A stretch of DNA of 64,000 nucleotides from Garcia nutans (taxonomy: Eukaryota > Streptophyta > Magnoliopsida > Malpighiales > Euphorbiaceae). Positions 52,616 to 63,672 of this stretch are shown here, one piece after another. Under the pieces are notes generated by a model. It was not told the origin of the DNA, did no database searches, and saw nothing but the letters and a program-made list of their open reading frames with translations. The translations under genes and the position numbers were made by a program. How positions within the stretch are numbered: the stretch's first letter is position 1; each line of letters begins with the position of its first letter. The stretch covers positions 10,126,501 to 10,190,500 of the forward strand of contig CANTUV010000007.1 of NCBI GenBank assembly GCA_947685225.1, written 5' to 3'.

Positions 52616-52655
52616 TATACATATACATATACATGTATATATATGTATATGTATA
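52616..52655. repeat. Perfect 14-bp inverted repeat
   Basis: TATACATATACATA (52,616-52,629) and its exact reverse complement (52,642-52,655) are separated by a 12-nt loop. It could extrude as a cruciform. It may simply reflect alternating AT/AC composition. Confidence 0.8.
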
Positions 52656-53956
52656 TAGGAACCATTAATGGAGTTTATTAGATTTTTATTACAAATTTTG
52701 ATAAACTTTAATGGAATTTTAATTTTTTTATATAATTAATATTTCAATATAAATATAATATATTTTATTAGAAACATTATATTATAAATATAATTTTTAT
52801 GATATTGGGTAAATGAATAAATATTATAAAATTTTACAGTAAATAAATAAAATATATAGATATTAAATTTTTTTAATATTATTATTGTAATATAGATATA
52901 TTATAAAATAAAAAAATATTAATGTGAATTAATATATAAAATATCTTTAGATAAATATATCAAAAAAAATGTAATAATCCCCGCAAAACTTTAAATAGTT
53001 TTAGTTTCCTTTTCAATTTTACAAAGCGCTTCTCTTTCTTTTTTTTTTCCATTTTTTTTTCTATTTATTATTTTTAATAGAAAAAGTTGTGTTTCATATT
53101 TTTGTGAGTTTTTCCTTTTGATATGTTTTTCTTCCTTTTTTTCATTTTTCCCTTTCATTCTCTATTTGTAATGTCTAAAATTTTTTAAACATTGACTTTT
53201 TAAATTATACCAATATGAAGCTGTGTATAATATAGAGAGTGACTTGGGTATTTATAATGAATGAAAAATAGGGTTAGTTAAGTCTTCAAAAATTAAAATT
53301 TTAATTTGAATATAGGCATAATCAGTATTTCTGTAAAAAAAAATTTAAGTGGTAAAATGTTACAGAAATACCTTTTTGACTCCAGAATTAAATTTTTATT
53401 TAAATTAGAATATGAAATATGAATAATAGAACTTCAAATTACTTAAATAAATTATTTTTATAATTTTACGAAATTAAAATTTAGATTTATAAATAATTAA
53501 AAAAGTGTGTGCACTGAAATTATAGTGAGCATACCTTATATGATCAAAATTCTAATAAAATATATATAAATAAATAAAAATCATTTTTCCACTTCTTCCT
53601 TCCATCAAAATGGACCTAGCCCTTCCACCATAGCCAAAATTTATATTTTCTTCTTCCACCCATCAAATTAAGTGAAAAATTAAGAAAACTTCACATATAA
53701 CCTAAAATTTTTAGTAGAATTCATTAGAATAAGTGAAAAATCCTAAAATCATGATCATAAATTTAAAAAAAAATCAGGAAAGATAGAGAAAATCTAATTT
53801 GAAAAGAGATTTGTACTTGTGTATTAATAGTTTGCTATTTTTTAATTTTCTTGTAATTTTTTTATGTTTATGGAAGCTAGTTGAATCATAATTAAATTAA
53901 TAGTAAAATATTTTGTCCGAATTTTTAGACTAATCTAGAAAGGTTTAAAAATTATT

Positions 53957-54703
53957 AAATTTTATATAGGAGTTTATCTTTATGTTAGTAGATAGTGTAT
54001 AAAATTGTATAATTTTTAAAGATAATTTATTATGAAAGAAAAATCAAAAAACACAAGCTGTCTTTCTGTGTCAGTAGAGCTAGAATTTTAGGGTCTGAGA
54101 AACTCAATTAAAACCTATAGTAAAATAACTCAGAAAAATCTAAAATTTTACATATAAGATTATATATATGTTTAAGACATATAGTTAAAATTTCATAAAT
54201 ATTAATAAATATTTATTTAGAAAAATAAAATAAAAAATAAAACTGCTAGAATAGTAACTGTAAAATCAAAATCTGAAAAGTTAAGTAAACACAATTTAGA
54301 AACAAGGTAAATTAGAGTATAAAATTCTGAAATTTTATATAAACATTAATATTTATGTTATTCTTTTATGGTTAAAATTTCATGAATTTTTATAAATTTT
54401 TAGCACCTAAATAAAATTAGAAATTAGGTGCTGCCAGTAAAGTTATTGTAAAAATAAAATATATAGGTCTGGAAAATATAATTTTTAAACATATTAAATG
54501 AACTCAAAAAAATATGAAATTTTAAATAGAAGTATATGTATGTTCCTAAGACTTATTTTTAAATATGTATAATTTTTAATAGAGATTTACTACTGAGAAA
54601 GAATTAGGAAAGATGGACTGTCAGAGAAAGTAAAAATCTGACAAATTTTTAGGAGTTGAGAAATTAAAATTTATATAGTAAATGGAGGAAATAAAGTTTA
54701 TCA
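53957..54703. repeat. Four diverged tandem units of a ~187-bp repeat
   Basis: AAATTTTA-anchored units begin at 53,957, 54,143, 54,330 and 54,517, a spacing of 186, 187 and 187 bp. Within units, conserved blocks recur at the same offsets: a GTT-AAAATTTCAT-like block near +45, a RCTGYCAGWA-like block near +100 to +110, and a TCTGAAAA/TCTGGAAA block near +135. Divergence between units is high, so the array is old. No coding potential is seen. Confidence 0.7.
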
Positions 54704-54881
54704 AATTGAATTGTTAAATGTTTAATGTTAATTGTTTAATGATAAAAGTGGTTATTGTTTTAAAGAATTATTAAAAATATTATTATTATTGATTGTCAAA
54801 TTGACTGAAAATGAAAAAATAATTGGATTACCTGATTATATTGATATTAAATCTAGCTTCTGGATTGAATGGCTAGCCAGA

Positions 54882-55038
54882 GGGTGGACGTTTATAGTAA
54901 TAGTGGATACTTGTATTACCAATAACAATGGATATTCGTGCCATCAGAGAATACTTTGTGTCATCAGTGACATTCATGTCACTAATGGACCATTGGCTAT
55001 ATTCATTACAGTGAACATTTACTTGTCATCAGTGATCC
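54882..55038. repeat. Decayed minisatellite
   Basis: Imperfect ~25-bp units built on GTGGAYAYTYGT and CATCAGTGA motifs recur across the segment (GTGGATACTTGT, ATGGATATTCGTGCCATCAG, CATCAGTGACATTC, CATCAGTGATCC). It contains the exact hairpin GTGACAT-TC-ATGTCAC at 54,967-54,982. Confidence 0.6.
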
Positions 55039-58000
55039 CGTTATCCAAACATATATTTTTAAATCAGTATATGATGGCAAATCAAGTGAAACTTACGAAG
55101 ATAAGTTAATGGTTTAAAGTGATTAACCATTAACTAATATTGAACTTATTTATATAATATTGAGTTAATTTTTATTTTAAAGATTTATTCATATATTTTC
55201 TTAGTGTTTTAAAGTGATAATTCATATTTGATATTTTAATATGATACTTTCTAATTAGTATTTTAAAGTAATGATTTTATTTTATTTATATGAAATATTA
55301 ATATTGATTTTCTTATATTATAATTATTGATAAATTATAAATATACAAGCATCACTGTGCAGTATTTTAGTGTGTTAGATTTATTTTTGGCCGCAGATCA
55401 AATAAGCAGATTGGATATAGAAGAGTGAGATTTTAGAGCCTCAAATTAACTTCATCAGAGAATGTGTTATATATAAAAATATGTATAATATATTTTATTA
55501 AGTTCTCATAACAGTATTTAAATTTTAAATGACAGTTATATAATTATGGATAGTTAGAGATTTTTAAATACTTTATTATATGAGTTATAATTTATAAGTT
55601 GCTTGAAGTATGACTTTATATATATATTGATAAAGATAATACATGTTTAATATTAAAATATATTGGTAAAAGTATAAATGTTTAAAATATATTATAGATG
55701 ATTGTTTGAGAGTTTAAAATTAGAGTTGAGGTTAAAAAAAATTATTGAGAGTATTTTTCTTCTGCAGGATGTATTTTTTATTGATGAAGATTTGACATTG
55801 TCAAATTTTTAGAAAAAACCCTATCAAAATTTTAATTGGCATTGATTTTAATATTATAAAATAATAATAATAATTGAATAAGTAAGTGTATAGACATTAC
55901 GTGACATCTTTTGTTATTTTTTTTATATGAGATTGTCAAGGAGTGTTATACTATTTTTTTAAATTTTATTTTTTATTTCCTTTTTTTTTTCTTTCATTTG
56001 CTACTATTTTTTTAGTTGTTAAATTTTCTTTCTTCTTTTTTATTGATGTTATGGTTTATATTACTGAATAATCATTTTGAATCTAGTAATATTTTAAATT
56101 GTGTTAAATTAATTATAAAAATTTGTATATTCACAATATATATATATATATTATATTCACAACATATATAATATATTTATACTATTATTAATAGTAATTA
56201 TATATTCTCACTTGAAATTTAATATATAAATAATATTTACACGATATAAATATAATGATTAAAGATGATTTAAATATAATATATATATACACACACACAA
56301 TCTATATAAAATATAATCATAATATATATATTATATCATGTTGTTATTAATAATAATGTATATATTATCGCTTAAAATTTAATATATAAACTATATTTAT
56401 ACTACATATATGTTATATTTAAGAAATACATAAAAGTAATATATATTTTTTTAATTAAAACTCAACATATATATATATACACAATATATGTACAAGATAT
56501 ATAGCATATTCACAATATATATATAAGTCTAGAAGATGATAAAATTTATACCAAGATGGTAACATATCATATTTTTTGTAATTTCAGAAAAAAAAATTCA
56601 TACTTTTTAAGTTTTTTAAGGATTGTATTTTTCGAAAAAAAAAAACTTTTAGTATAGATGTGTAAAACTCCCTTTTTTGTTTCTAATGTAAAATAAATAA
56701 ATAAATAAGTATTCTCGTACTGTCTCATTTGAGTTTGTAAGTAGTAGGAAACAGCCCATTTTGTTTACCATTGTAGAATAACATAGATTTGAAATGTTGT
56801 GTTTTCAGTAAAAAAAACAAAATTATTAAACACTATGCAATATGCTGGTACATGTACATTCTACTATCCAAGCGCGAATTTCATGGCTACTGTCTCATTG
56901 GGTCTTGTTTTTATATATATATATATATATATATTATAAAATCATTGGATTTTGCTATTTATAATTTTTAAAAACTACATAAAATAATACATATATACTA
57001 ATTAAGAAAAATACTCAAAAATAATAATATAATATAAAATATTTTTAAAGATATACTAAAAAATAAAACATATAAGCAAATGCAGATCAAATGACGAGTG
57101 TATTTTATAATTTAATAAAAAAATGATGTGCATCTATTAATATAAACTTTATAAGGAAATAATTTGAAAATTAAGTATAATTTTTTTACTCTTTCAAAAT
57201 AACATGGTATATAATAATAATAATGATAATATGACATAATTTTAAATTTTATTGATGCTACATTATTTTGATTAAATGGGTTGCAAAAATTCAAGTGTTA
57301 ATTAATTATATGATTTGTTTTAAATTTTACTATAAATGAGTCAAGCTTTTTTTTATATATAGAAGCCAGCTAAATTTAAACTAAAATAGCTAATTTTATA
57401 CATCTCGCGTAATAAATTTGTGTTATAATTTACTTTGATACTTATCTTTTATATATTATATTAAGTTTTTACATTTAATTCAATAGGAAAGAAATTAAAA
57501 TTAAGGGTATTTATAAATAAAAAAAATTATTTATTCTGAATTTAAAAGTTAATTTTAACAAGTAAAATAAAAGGTAAATCTATTTGCTAAGTAGTTCAAT
57601 TCTTAGATAAACTGTTGCTTTTAATCCGAACATCAAGAATGATTATTTAATTTTGGATGGACTATACATTGAATCTTAGCGAGGAGACAATCACCCAAAA
57701 ATCGAAATTAAAATAAATAAATAAATATATATTATAAAAAAAATAAAATAAAATATATATATTTTTAAAAATTGGTTTATTTTTTTATTTTATTTATATA
57801 TATGTTTCTTAATTCTCTAGCCTATGGGAATTTTTTGGTACTTGTGGAGGTGTAGTACCTGGCAGGCTAGCACGAGTGACTTCAAAGGAAAGGAAAAATT
57901 TTTTTATTTTTAAAAAAAAAAATAAATATTGAAATTTATGATAAATTAATTTAAAATGAATAAAATAATTGAAAAATTGTCATTTACTACCTTGTCTGGT

Positions 58001-59212
58001 GGATGGACAGCAATTCAGAGCGAACAGTATAATTTTCGATACAACAATCCAGAGCTACCATACGCTGCTTTTCTTTATAGCTAAGAAATTTTGTCTTTAT
58101 ACAGTAGCCGTAACATCTGAAAAATACGCGGTTATTTTTCATTTTTTACCTTCTGCTTTAAGCTTGTTTGTTGTTTGTCTCCCAATGAACAAGTGGATTC
58201 TTTTCTTTTCTTTTCTTTTCTTTTTTATTTAACAGAATATTTCACATGTAGACTTTATATATTATAAATATTTTTAAGTTTTAAAAATCACTCTTACTTA
58301 TAAGTTTAATTATTGTTGAAAATTAAATAGCAATTAGCAAATGTATAACGTTTTAAAAAATGAATTTTTTACCTATATATATGAGTAAGGAAAAACGTAT
58401 AGTTTATTTGATATGAATTAATTTTATAAAATGACGATACGTCTTTATGTATTTGGATTATTCAATTTTAAATTTTTTATAACAAAAATTATTTATTAAC
58501 TTTCTTTTTTAAAAATAAAAAAAATTGAAAACTTCTTTCCCGACCCTTTCAGAAGTTAATAATAATATAAAAGATATAAAATACTTATAATACTTATTTT
58601 TATTATAACCCAAAAAATATGTAATACAAATTTTAATTATATATTTGAGAAATTCAGTGTATAGCATTTAAATTTATGTTTTATTTTATATAATTTAATA
58701 TAAATTAAGATTTATTTTATTTTTAACTCTATATATATTTTAAAAAATAAAAATATTTGCGATGTCAATTTTATAAAAATATTTGGACATTTTCGCTTAT
58801 TAATTTAGGTATTTAAGTTTGGTAGAGAGAATTTAAAAAATTAAATTTAAATTTATCATATATATATATATATATATGTATTTATTATAAAATTATATCT
58901 TGATAGTCATAATTATTGATTTCGTAGTCTACTTTACCTCTATTGTCATGCCATGTGCTGTAAATCTGAATTTTATATTATTCTCATGATTAGAAAAAAC
59001 ACTTGTATATTATTCTGCCATATTGTCCTTTAAATTTTTCTTAATAATTCATTTTATAGTTCATTGCCTTACGTTATTTGCATCCTTATATAGATGTGTC
59101 GGTATAATTATCTTACGAGCTAATAATGTAATGTAATTCAATATAATATTAAAAAGATGTGAAGGCCAAATATTTCAGATTATTGATTTACATAATTTTT
59201 TAGGTTTTTATG

Positions 59213-59790
59213 TGATAGTATCCTCACTTACTTTCCGAGCTCTTATGCCAAGCTTCACATTCGAGTTATGCATGTTATCATACAACCACTTTTATTATCA
59301 TGATTCAACACTTTCATCTGAGTTTATTTGAACTCCTTTACATGATATGATTGAGTCTGATATAAATGTTAGATGACCAGAAAAGAATTAGTGATATTAT
59401 CCCTACCTACTTAGCTCGCCCACCGAGCTCTATGTCTGGTCACTCTCTTGACCAAGCCCTCAGAAGAATGTTGAACCTCAGTTTTAACACTCTCAGTTCG
59501 ACCGAGCCTTTTATGTTCGGGTAAGACAATCACCTGACACATCCGCAAATTACGTTAACATCATTCAGATTTTGTTTCCCTATATCGACTATAAATAGGG
59601 GTTACCCCCATAGGTAAAAGGGCTATCTCACTTTCACTCTTTCTCTTTACTCAGATAGACCCAGCTCTGACTTAGGCATCGGAGTCTCCACGGGAGAGTG
59701 CGAGTTCCTTTTTTATTATCTTGCAGGTGGGAGAGCCACAATTGTAGCAGTACTCGAGACTGAGCTATAGGAGCTAGGACCATCTCTTGG
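59213..59790 (+). repeat. 5' LTR of the non-autonomous element (3' limit approximate)
   Basis: It matches 63,673-64,000 over at least 328 bp. The repeat continues past the homologous part that fits in the window, so its 3' limit is estimated. It includes a TATA box at 59,590-59,597 followed by GGGGTTACCCCC, consistent with U3/R. Confidence 0.75.
59590..59597 (+). promoter_or_regulatory. TATA box in the LTR
   Basis: CTATAAATAGGGG is a strong plant TATA context. It drives the genomic transcript of the element if active. Confidence 0.75.
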
Positions 59791-60012
59791 GATAAGCAGC
59801 GCCATTAATGGTGCGTGAGCGTGGACAAAATATTCCATAGCATAGGCAATGAAACCTCAGGTACATCGATCAACTCTTGCAAGCAAAGCACTTTAACTAC
59901 ACAATATTATTTCATCTGAAATATATATCATTGCACCTCCATGCACATCGTTGTTATCGTGTCTTCACTCCGAACTTCTGTAGCACCCCGTGTGCACTAA
60001 AAAAAATTCAGT

Positions 60013-60154
60013 ACATATCGTGTAGCTCACCGTGCCTTGCATACCGAGCTTTACAGTGCCTTAGTTGTACAATGATCTTTAGCACATATCGTGCTGATCG
60101 TTATGCCTTGCACATCGAGCTTTACAGTGCTTTAATTGTACATCGAGATTTTAG
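60013..60154 (+). repeat. 71-bp tandem repeat, two units
   Basis: ACATATCGTG...GAGCTTTACAGTGC...TTGTAC recurs with a 71-bp period (60,013 and 60,084), about 80% alike by eye. It lies in the leader of the LTR element. Confidence 0.8.
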
Positions 60155-60159
60155 CTCAT

Positions 60160-61460
60160 TAATCATGCCATAGCACATTGATCGACCAATCAATTACCAT
60201 TTTCCATATTATAACAAGAAGCAATAATATGTACTTATAATACATCAAATTAAACAAGCCGATTTTTTCAGAGCAGAAGAGCTAATAAAGCTGCGAATTA
60301 AATTAAACCGAGCAATAAAAAGAAAAGTCTTATTTCATTTACAATATTGAATTATTTAGCGCTCTCTCATGCACCAATTGGCATGTAGCACCCTTGTGCG
60401 CACGTTGTTGTAGCCCTTTGTCGAGGGCCAAGCCCTTGCGCTTTGACTGAGCTTTTCAGGCTCTAATTGTACTTTAGAATTTGTATTCATTTTTCAACCT
60501 TGTAAATTTAGGGCCTATGTACTAGCACTCTTTGTCTGTATTTTCGAGCCCCCTCAGCTTTTTGTAAGAGTAATCCTCTATTACTGTACAAGAGACATAT
60601 GTATGAATATACATAGGCATTTTGGTAATCCTCCAAAAGCACACCCAAAAGACTACTTAACATGAATGTTAAGGCAATGACAGCCCTGAATGCTGAGCAA
60701 TGGCATCCTCAACATTTAAGCACTTGCATCCTTGATTGTCGTACACAGGCACTCAAGCTAATCCCCAACAACTAAGCACGGGCATCCCTAACAGCCAAGC
60801 ATAGAGCCAAACACTGGCATTCAAGCTTATCAAAAAGGAACTTCCCACTCCTACTCATCGCGCCATGATCACACTAACAACATGGACAAATACCCTACAC
60901 CAAGAAGAAACTAAGAATCCGATTGAGTAAAGAGCTCGAGAAGCTCGGCTGAACTATCAAGCCAATAGTTATGAGAGCACTCTTGTCTAGTCGAACATTA
61001 TACATAGCATGCCCTAAGCAGGTATTTATTCTTTATCTTTATTCTTTTATTCTATTAACAAACTATCTGCACGCTAGTGCTTATGCACAACCCATGCCTT
61101 GAGAGATTTAAGTAAAATTGTGCCCCGGGCTCACTATTAGTGAATACTCAGACATACCTCATGCTCAAGAGGGCTGAACAAATGCCATAAATGTCAACAC
61201 ATCACAAAAGTAACACTTACTTTTGCTAAGATTAAGCTCGATCATAGATCGAGCCATCAAATGACAATAGATCACATACCACAAAAAATAAAGCAAAATA
61301 TAAGTATCGAACTACACTTCAAAAGAAAAGATCTTTCATTAAAAAGAATAGAAAGTTCATTACAAGTAGAGCTTAGTCCTTACAAATATGTAGACCGAGC
61401 ATAAAAAAAACAAGTAAAAATTTTATAAGTCTTAGTCCCAGTTCTCTTTGTCCCCTAACT
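60160..61460 (+). other. Internal non-coding region of the LTR element
   Basis: Low-complexity GC/AT-mixed sequence with repeated AAGCA and GGCAT words (for example 60,690-60,830). No open frame or domain is recognised on either strand. Confidence 0.5.
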
Positions 61461-61539
61461 TCTTCATTTTCTTATGTCTCGGTCTCAGTGGCTAGCTCAA
61501 TGATATCTATCTCCATTATCCAAGACAAGTCCATATCCG

Positions 61540-63339
61540 GGTTCTCTTCCTTCAGCCGCTTGGATACAGCTTGCTGGTAGGCATAGACACCTCGAGTATG
61601 TCCCTCCTCATAGACTCTACAGCCAGTCCTTGCTGAGCTGCTTCGACAGCTTCCTTTGCCAAGTACAGTTCCTTGGTCTTGATTTTCATTGCCTATTTGG
61701 CAGAGCTCAGCTCTTCTGTTTTAGCTTTCAGAGCTTCATGAGCTTGCCTTAGCCCCTCATCCTTAGCACTTGATGCCTTCTTTGTTTCCAACCTCTTGGC
61801 TATCTATTTGTCATAGCTCCTTAAGGCCTGGGCAAAATTAGCTGCCAGGCCGCCACTCAGTCTTCCATGGTATGGGAGAGTTGGGTGAGCTACAAAATAT
61901 CATTCAGTTAGTTTTTGTTTCAAACTTTGAATTCAAGTACAAGTTTGGATTGTTTCTTACCTTGTGAGATATAATGACCATTTGTTTTGCCACATCCTCT
62001 GAGGTCATCCACGCATACTCATGCCTTTCTTGAGGACCAGGGTCCTGCATTGAGAATGGTGCACCTTGCGGACTCACAAGCTTCTCATTAAGTACCTTCA
62101 CTAGTCGAACTAAGCTATAGTGGGGGGTTAGCAATTCTTTAACCGGCCTAGCAGGTGCAGTTTCTGGTGTTGCCTCTTTGCAAGGTAAGGTTTCTAGCAC
62201 CAACTCTAAAGGGAGAGTCAAGTCCTTGGTAGCGGGCTCTTTCTCCCGAGTAACATTAGTCCCAACAGCTGCCCTGCTAGATGGCTCGCCGGATATCTTA
62301 GCCTTTTTTTCAACCTCCCTCCTAGTCCTCTTTTCTGCTAGGTGCTTAAGCTCCTTAAAAGCTGATCTCGAGCCTTTCTTTATACACCTAAACTAGAAGT
62401 TAAAATAAAAACTTTAAACAAAACAAAAATAAAATCTATAAATTCTAAGTCATACTTACCAGTCTTATCCTTGGGCCGGATCTCCTTGGGAGCTTTCCCA
62501 AGCGGGAAGTACTCCCTTATCAATGCGATAACATTCATCTTCTCCCTTAGAATATCTCGCTCCACAGTCTCAAACATTGCAAGCTCTCTTTCATCGAGTC
62601 TTCCTCTGGCCACTTGTTCACAACTATGCTCGAATAACTAAGTGTTTTAACAGATAAACTCTTCGCAGTTATACATAATGAAAACTAGTCTTTTCATACC
62701 TTTATCGAGTCTAACTTTCTTATGAATAACCCGAGCCTAGACCTTCCTTGCAAATATATAAAATCTTCATCTACTTCCGAGCATATCTTGAGCATGCTAA
62801 AGGCACTTAACATCCTAGGGGTAGGAACAACCCTGAGCAGCCCACACAGTATTTCAAATCCCATGATAGTTTGTCACACATTAAGGCTAAGCTGATCGGG
62901 GGTAATCTTGTGGTAGCGCAGGAAAGCTAGTGGGAAGAGGCACAGGGGAAATCTCATCCCTAACCTCAGATCATCCTTATAAATCATAACTTGGTTGTCA
63001 ACCAGGTCATTATATGCTCGGACTTCCTATCCAGTAACGAGAATCTTGCAGTCTTCTGGTATTTTGTATTTTTGTTGAATCCCTTCTAAATCTATATCTG
63101 TCATGGTGGACCAAATGTCCCTTACCTGAGCTTTCTCTGAGCTCACTTGCACGTCACCAACTTCAACTGTATCTTCTTCCTCTTCATCAATTAGTGCTCT
63201 TCTCTGCCCGCTCAATCCTTACCAACCCGGCGTCGATTCAAGCCTCCTTTTCATGGAGAGTGACCTCACCCACTTCACTTAGAGAACCAACCTGTCCTGA
63301 TTCCTCTAGCAGAATAGAGCTAATAGTTACTCGTACCAT
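61540..63339 (-). pseudogene. Antisense relict gene of the 'putative gypsy-type transposon' family
   Basis: It reads opposite to the element. ATG 63,339 in AAAATGGT context starts a short acidic frame that breaks after 33 codons. The next frame, from about 63,215, carries VRDIWSTMTDIDLEGIQQKY and KIPEDCKILV, then (about 62,700-63,030, with two stops) DLRLGMRFPLCLF and a C-terminal part of the PF04195-type domain. Further pieces at 62,380-62,613 and 61,904-62,221 are charged. The last part (about 61,560-61,889) is coiled-coil-like, with EALKAKTEELSSAK and TKELYLAKEAVEAAQQ. Candidate introns lie at 61,890-61,960 (GTAAGA...TTTGTAG, phase 0, joining SHK to LTQLSHTMED) and 62,393-62,459 (GTAAGT...TTCTAG, phase not clean). 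Several nonsense changes make it non-functional. Function of the family is unknown. Confidence 0.7.
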
Positions 63340-63478
63340 TTTTATTATGACACTCTTAAAAGCATGAATCTAAAAGAAATAACCTCTGTTGTTTTTTTAG
63401 TCAAACTCTTAAGCCTTTTAGAGCAACCAAGTTGTAATTCTTTAGAGTTGAGTGTAGAATGTTGTAGTCACACCCTCT

Positions 63479-63486
63479 ATTTATAG
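63479..63486 (-). promoter_or_regulatory. Antisense TATA box before the relict gene
   Basis: The minus strand reads CTATAAATAGAGGG. It is placed about 140 bp before the ATG at 63,339, the right distance for a dedicated promoter plus a short leader. Confidence 0.6.
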
Positions 63487-63658
63487 ACGAGACTTCGGCC
63501 ATGTGAATTGATATCATTAATGAATGACGTGGGAGTTACATCTTTTGAGTTCCTGCTCGAACTGTTACCACGGTTTTTGAAGCGTCGCTTCACGTTTGCT
63601 TGACATGTGTCCTTCTAGAAGCTTAATTGACTCCTAGTTTAACATAAATATCAAATAA

Positions 63659-63672
63659 CCAAGGGGGACTAG
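63659..63672 (+). other. Polypurine tract of the non-autonomous element
   Basis: CCAAGGGGGACTAG directly abuts the right-hand TGATAGTA LTR start. Confidence 0.75.

Larger units (their letters stand above)
51060..59212. other. AT-rich, repeat-derived intergenic region
   Basis: About 8 kb with no supportable gene. It contains many (AT)n/(TA)n tracts (51,713-51,731, 56,911-56,932, 58,858-58,877), an inverted repeat at 52,616-52,655, a 187-bp-period repeat array and a decayed minisatellite (listed separately). A short stretch at 52,131-52,175 (GGGGCGAAATCAG...GGGGGGC) looks like a fragment of a common plant repeat. Confidence 0.7.

Noticed and set aside
54732..55109. 125-codon plus-strand open frame
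   Set aside because: It spans the decayed minisatellite, shows no recognisable domain, and has no promoter or splice context. It is likely chance.
57969..58232. 87-codon plus-strand open frame
   Set aside because: It is hydrophobic, low-complexity at its end, and has no recognisable family or supporting signals.
62178..62396. Plus-strand 72-codon frame in the terminal LTR element
   Set aside because: It is opposite to the better-supported antisense relict gene and has no domain.
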